Source: JAHHUH01 sp045123075
GTDB taxonomy: Bacteria; Bacillota; Negativicutes; Acidaminococcales; Acidaminococcaceae
Assembly: GCA_045123075.1 (NCBI GenBank)
Contig: JBGVIJ010000055.1
Span: 1-21,012 of the forward strand
DNA length: 21,012 nucleotides
Direction of reading: 5' to 3'
Shown here: positions 20,909-21,012 of the stretch, piece after piece
Position numbering within the stretch: the stretch's first letter is position 1
Layout: the number at the start of each line of letters is the position of its first letter
Notes under the pieces: generated by a model
What the model was told of the DNA's origin: nothing
Seen by the model: only the letters and a program-made list of their open reading frames with translations
Database searches by the model: none
Translations under genes and position numbers: made by a program

Positions 20909-21012
20909 ATGTTAGACCTGCTCAATCAAATCGACTCCTTTGTTTGGGGCCCGCCGCTCCTGATTCTTCTCGTTGGTACCGGTATCTGGCTTACCATCCG
21001 TTTGAACCTTAT
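20909..21012 (+). CDS. alanine/glycine:sodium symporter, AGCS family (copy 3, cut by window end)
   Basis: Only the first 34 codons are present. Start ATG 20909 with AAAGAGGT at 20892-20899; the nearer ATG at 20901 is out of frame and stops after four codons. The N terminus (MLDLLNQIDSFVWGPPLLIL, then LVGTGIWLTIRLNL) matches the start of copies 1 and 2 in pattern, including the VWGxP and GTG-x-LT-x-R-L positions, but is more divergent. Together with the glycine riboswitch upstream this supports a third AGCS gene; the rest cannot be judged. Confidence 0.85.
   Translation, partial: MLDLLNQIDSFVWGPPLLILLVGTGIWLTIRLNL

Noticed and set aside
20568..20915. 115-codon open frame through the second glycine riboswitch
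   Set aside because: It translates the conserved aptamer sequence; the structured RNA explains the conservation and there is no ribosome site.

Overview
The window reads as a chromosomal segment of an anaerobic, low-to-mid-GC Firmicutes. The ccpN–ppsR–dnaG–rpoD order resembles Bacillus subtilis (without yqxD). Several features would suit the Negativicutes, for example a Phascolarctobacterium- or Acidaminococcus-like bacterium: a Hyf-like membrane hydrogenase, alanine/glycine:Na+ symporters behind tandem glycine riboswitches, and a long RpoD. This taxonomic call is inference. No phage, insertion sequence, CRISPR array or plasmid feature was seen.

Layout: 1-1779, the 3' part of deoB (phosphopentomutase) followed by a small secreted protein of unknown function. 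1793-1826, a bidirectional terminator. 1847-2635 (minus), a metallo-beta-lactamase-fold protein. 2725-10570, a seven-gene operon: a six-subunit group 4 [NiFe] energy-converting hydrogenase (hyfB, hyfC, hyfE, hyfF, hyfG and hyfI homologues, the last fused to a ferredoxin domain) and a coupled ArgA-like acetyltransferase. 10589-10922, a tRNA operon (Asp, Gly, Trp) with its own promoter and terminator. 10992-11648 (minus), a lipoprotein of unknown function. 11805-13284, ccpN and the PPDK regulatory protein, the carbon-flux control pair. 13423-16858, dnaG and rpoD, the replication/transcription pair. 16862-17124, a tRNA operon with a CAU tRNA (probably Ile2) and Ala. 17223 to the window end, three consecutive AGCS-family amino acid:Na+ symporter genes; the second and third each sit behind a tandem glycine riboswitch, and the third runs off the window.

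How the parts work together: the hydrogenase would couple low-potential electron transfer to proton reduction (or H2 oxidation) with ion translocation through its two antiporter-like subunits. All four Ni-Fe cysteine ligands of the large subunit are present, so a catalytic hydrogenase is plausible, but no maturation or formate dehydrogenase gene lies here. CcpN and PpsR are expected to control gluconeogenic gene expression and pyruvate phosphate dikinase activity. The symporter array would handle alanine/glycine uptake, two copies being under glycine control.

Most genes belong to known families. The least ordinary sequence features are (i) a 10-bp complementarity between the predicted transcript 5' end and the segment just after the terminator in both glycine riboswitch leaders, (ii) the unusual details of the hydrogenase large and small subunits, and (iii) a large insert in RpoD. 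I did not find convincing evidence of an entirely new system.
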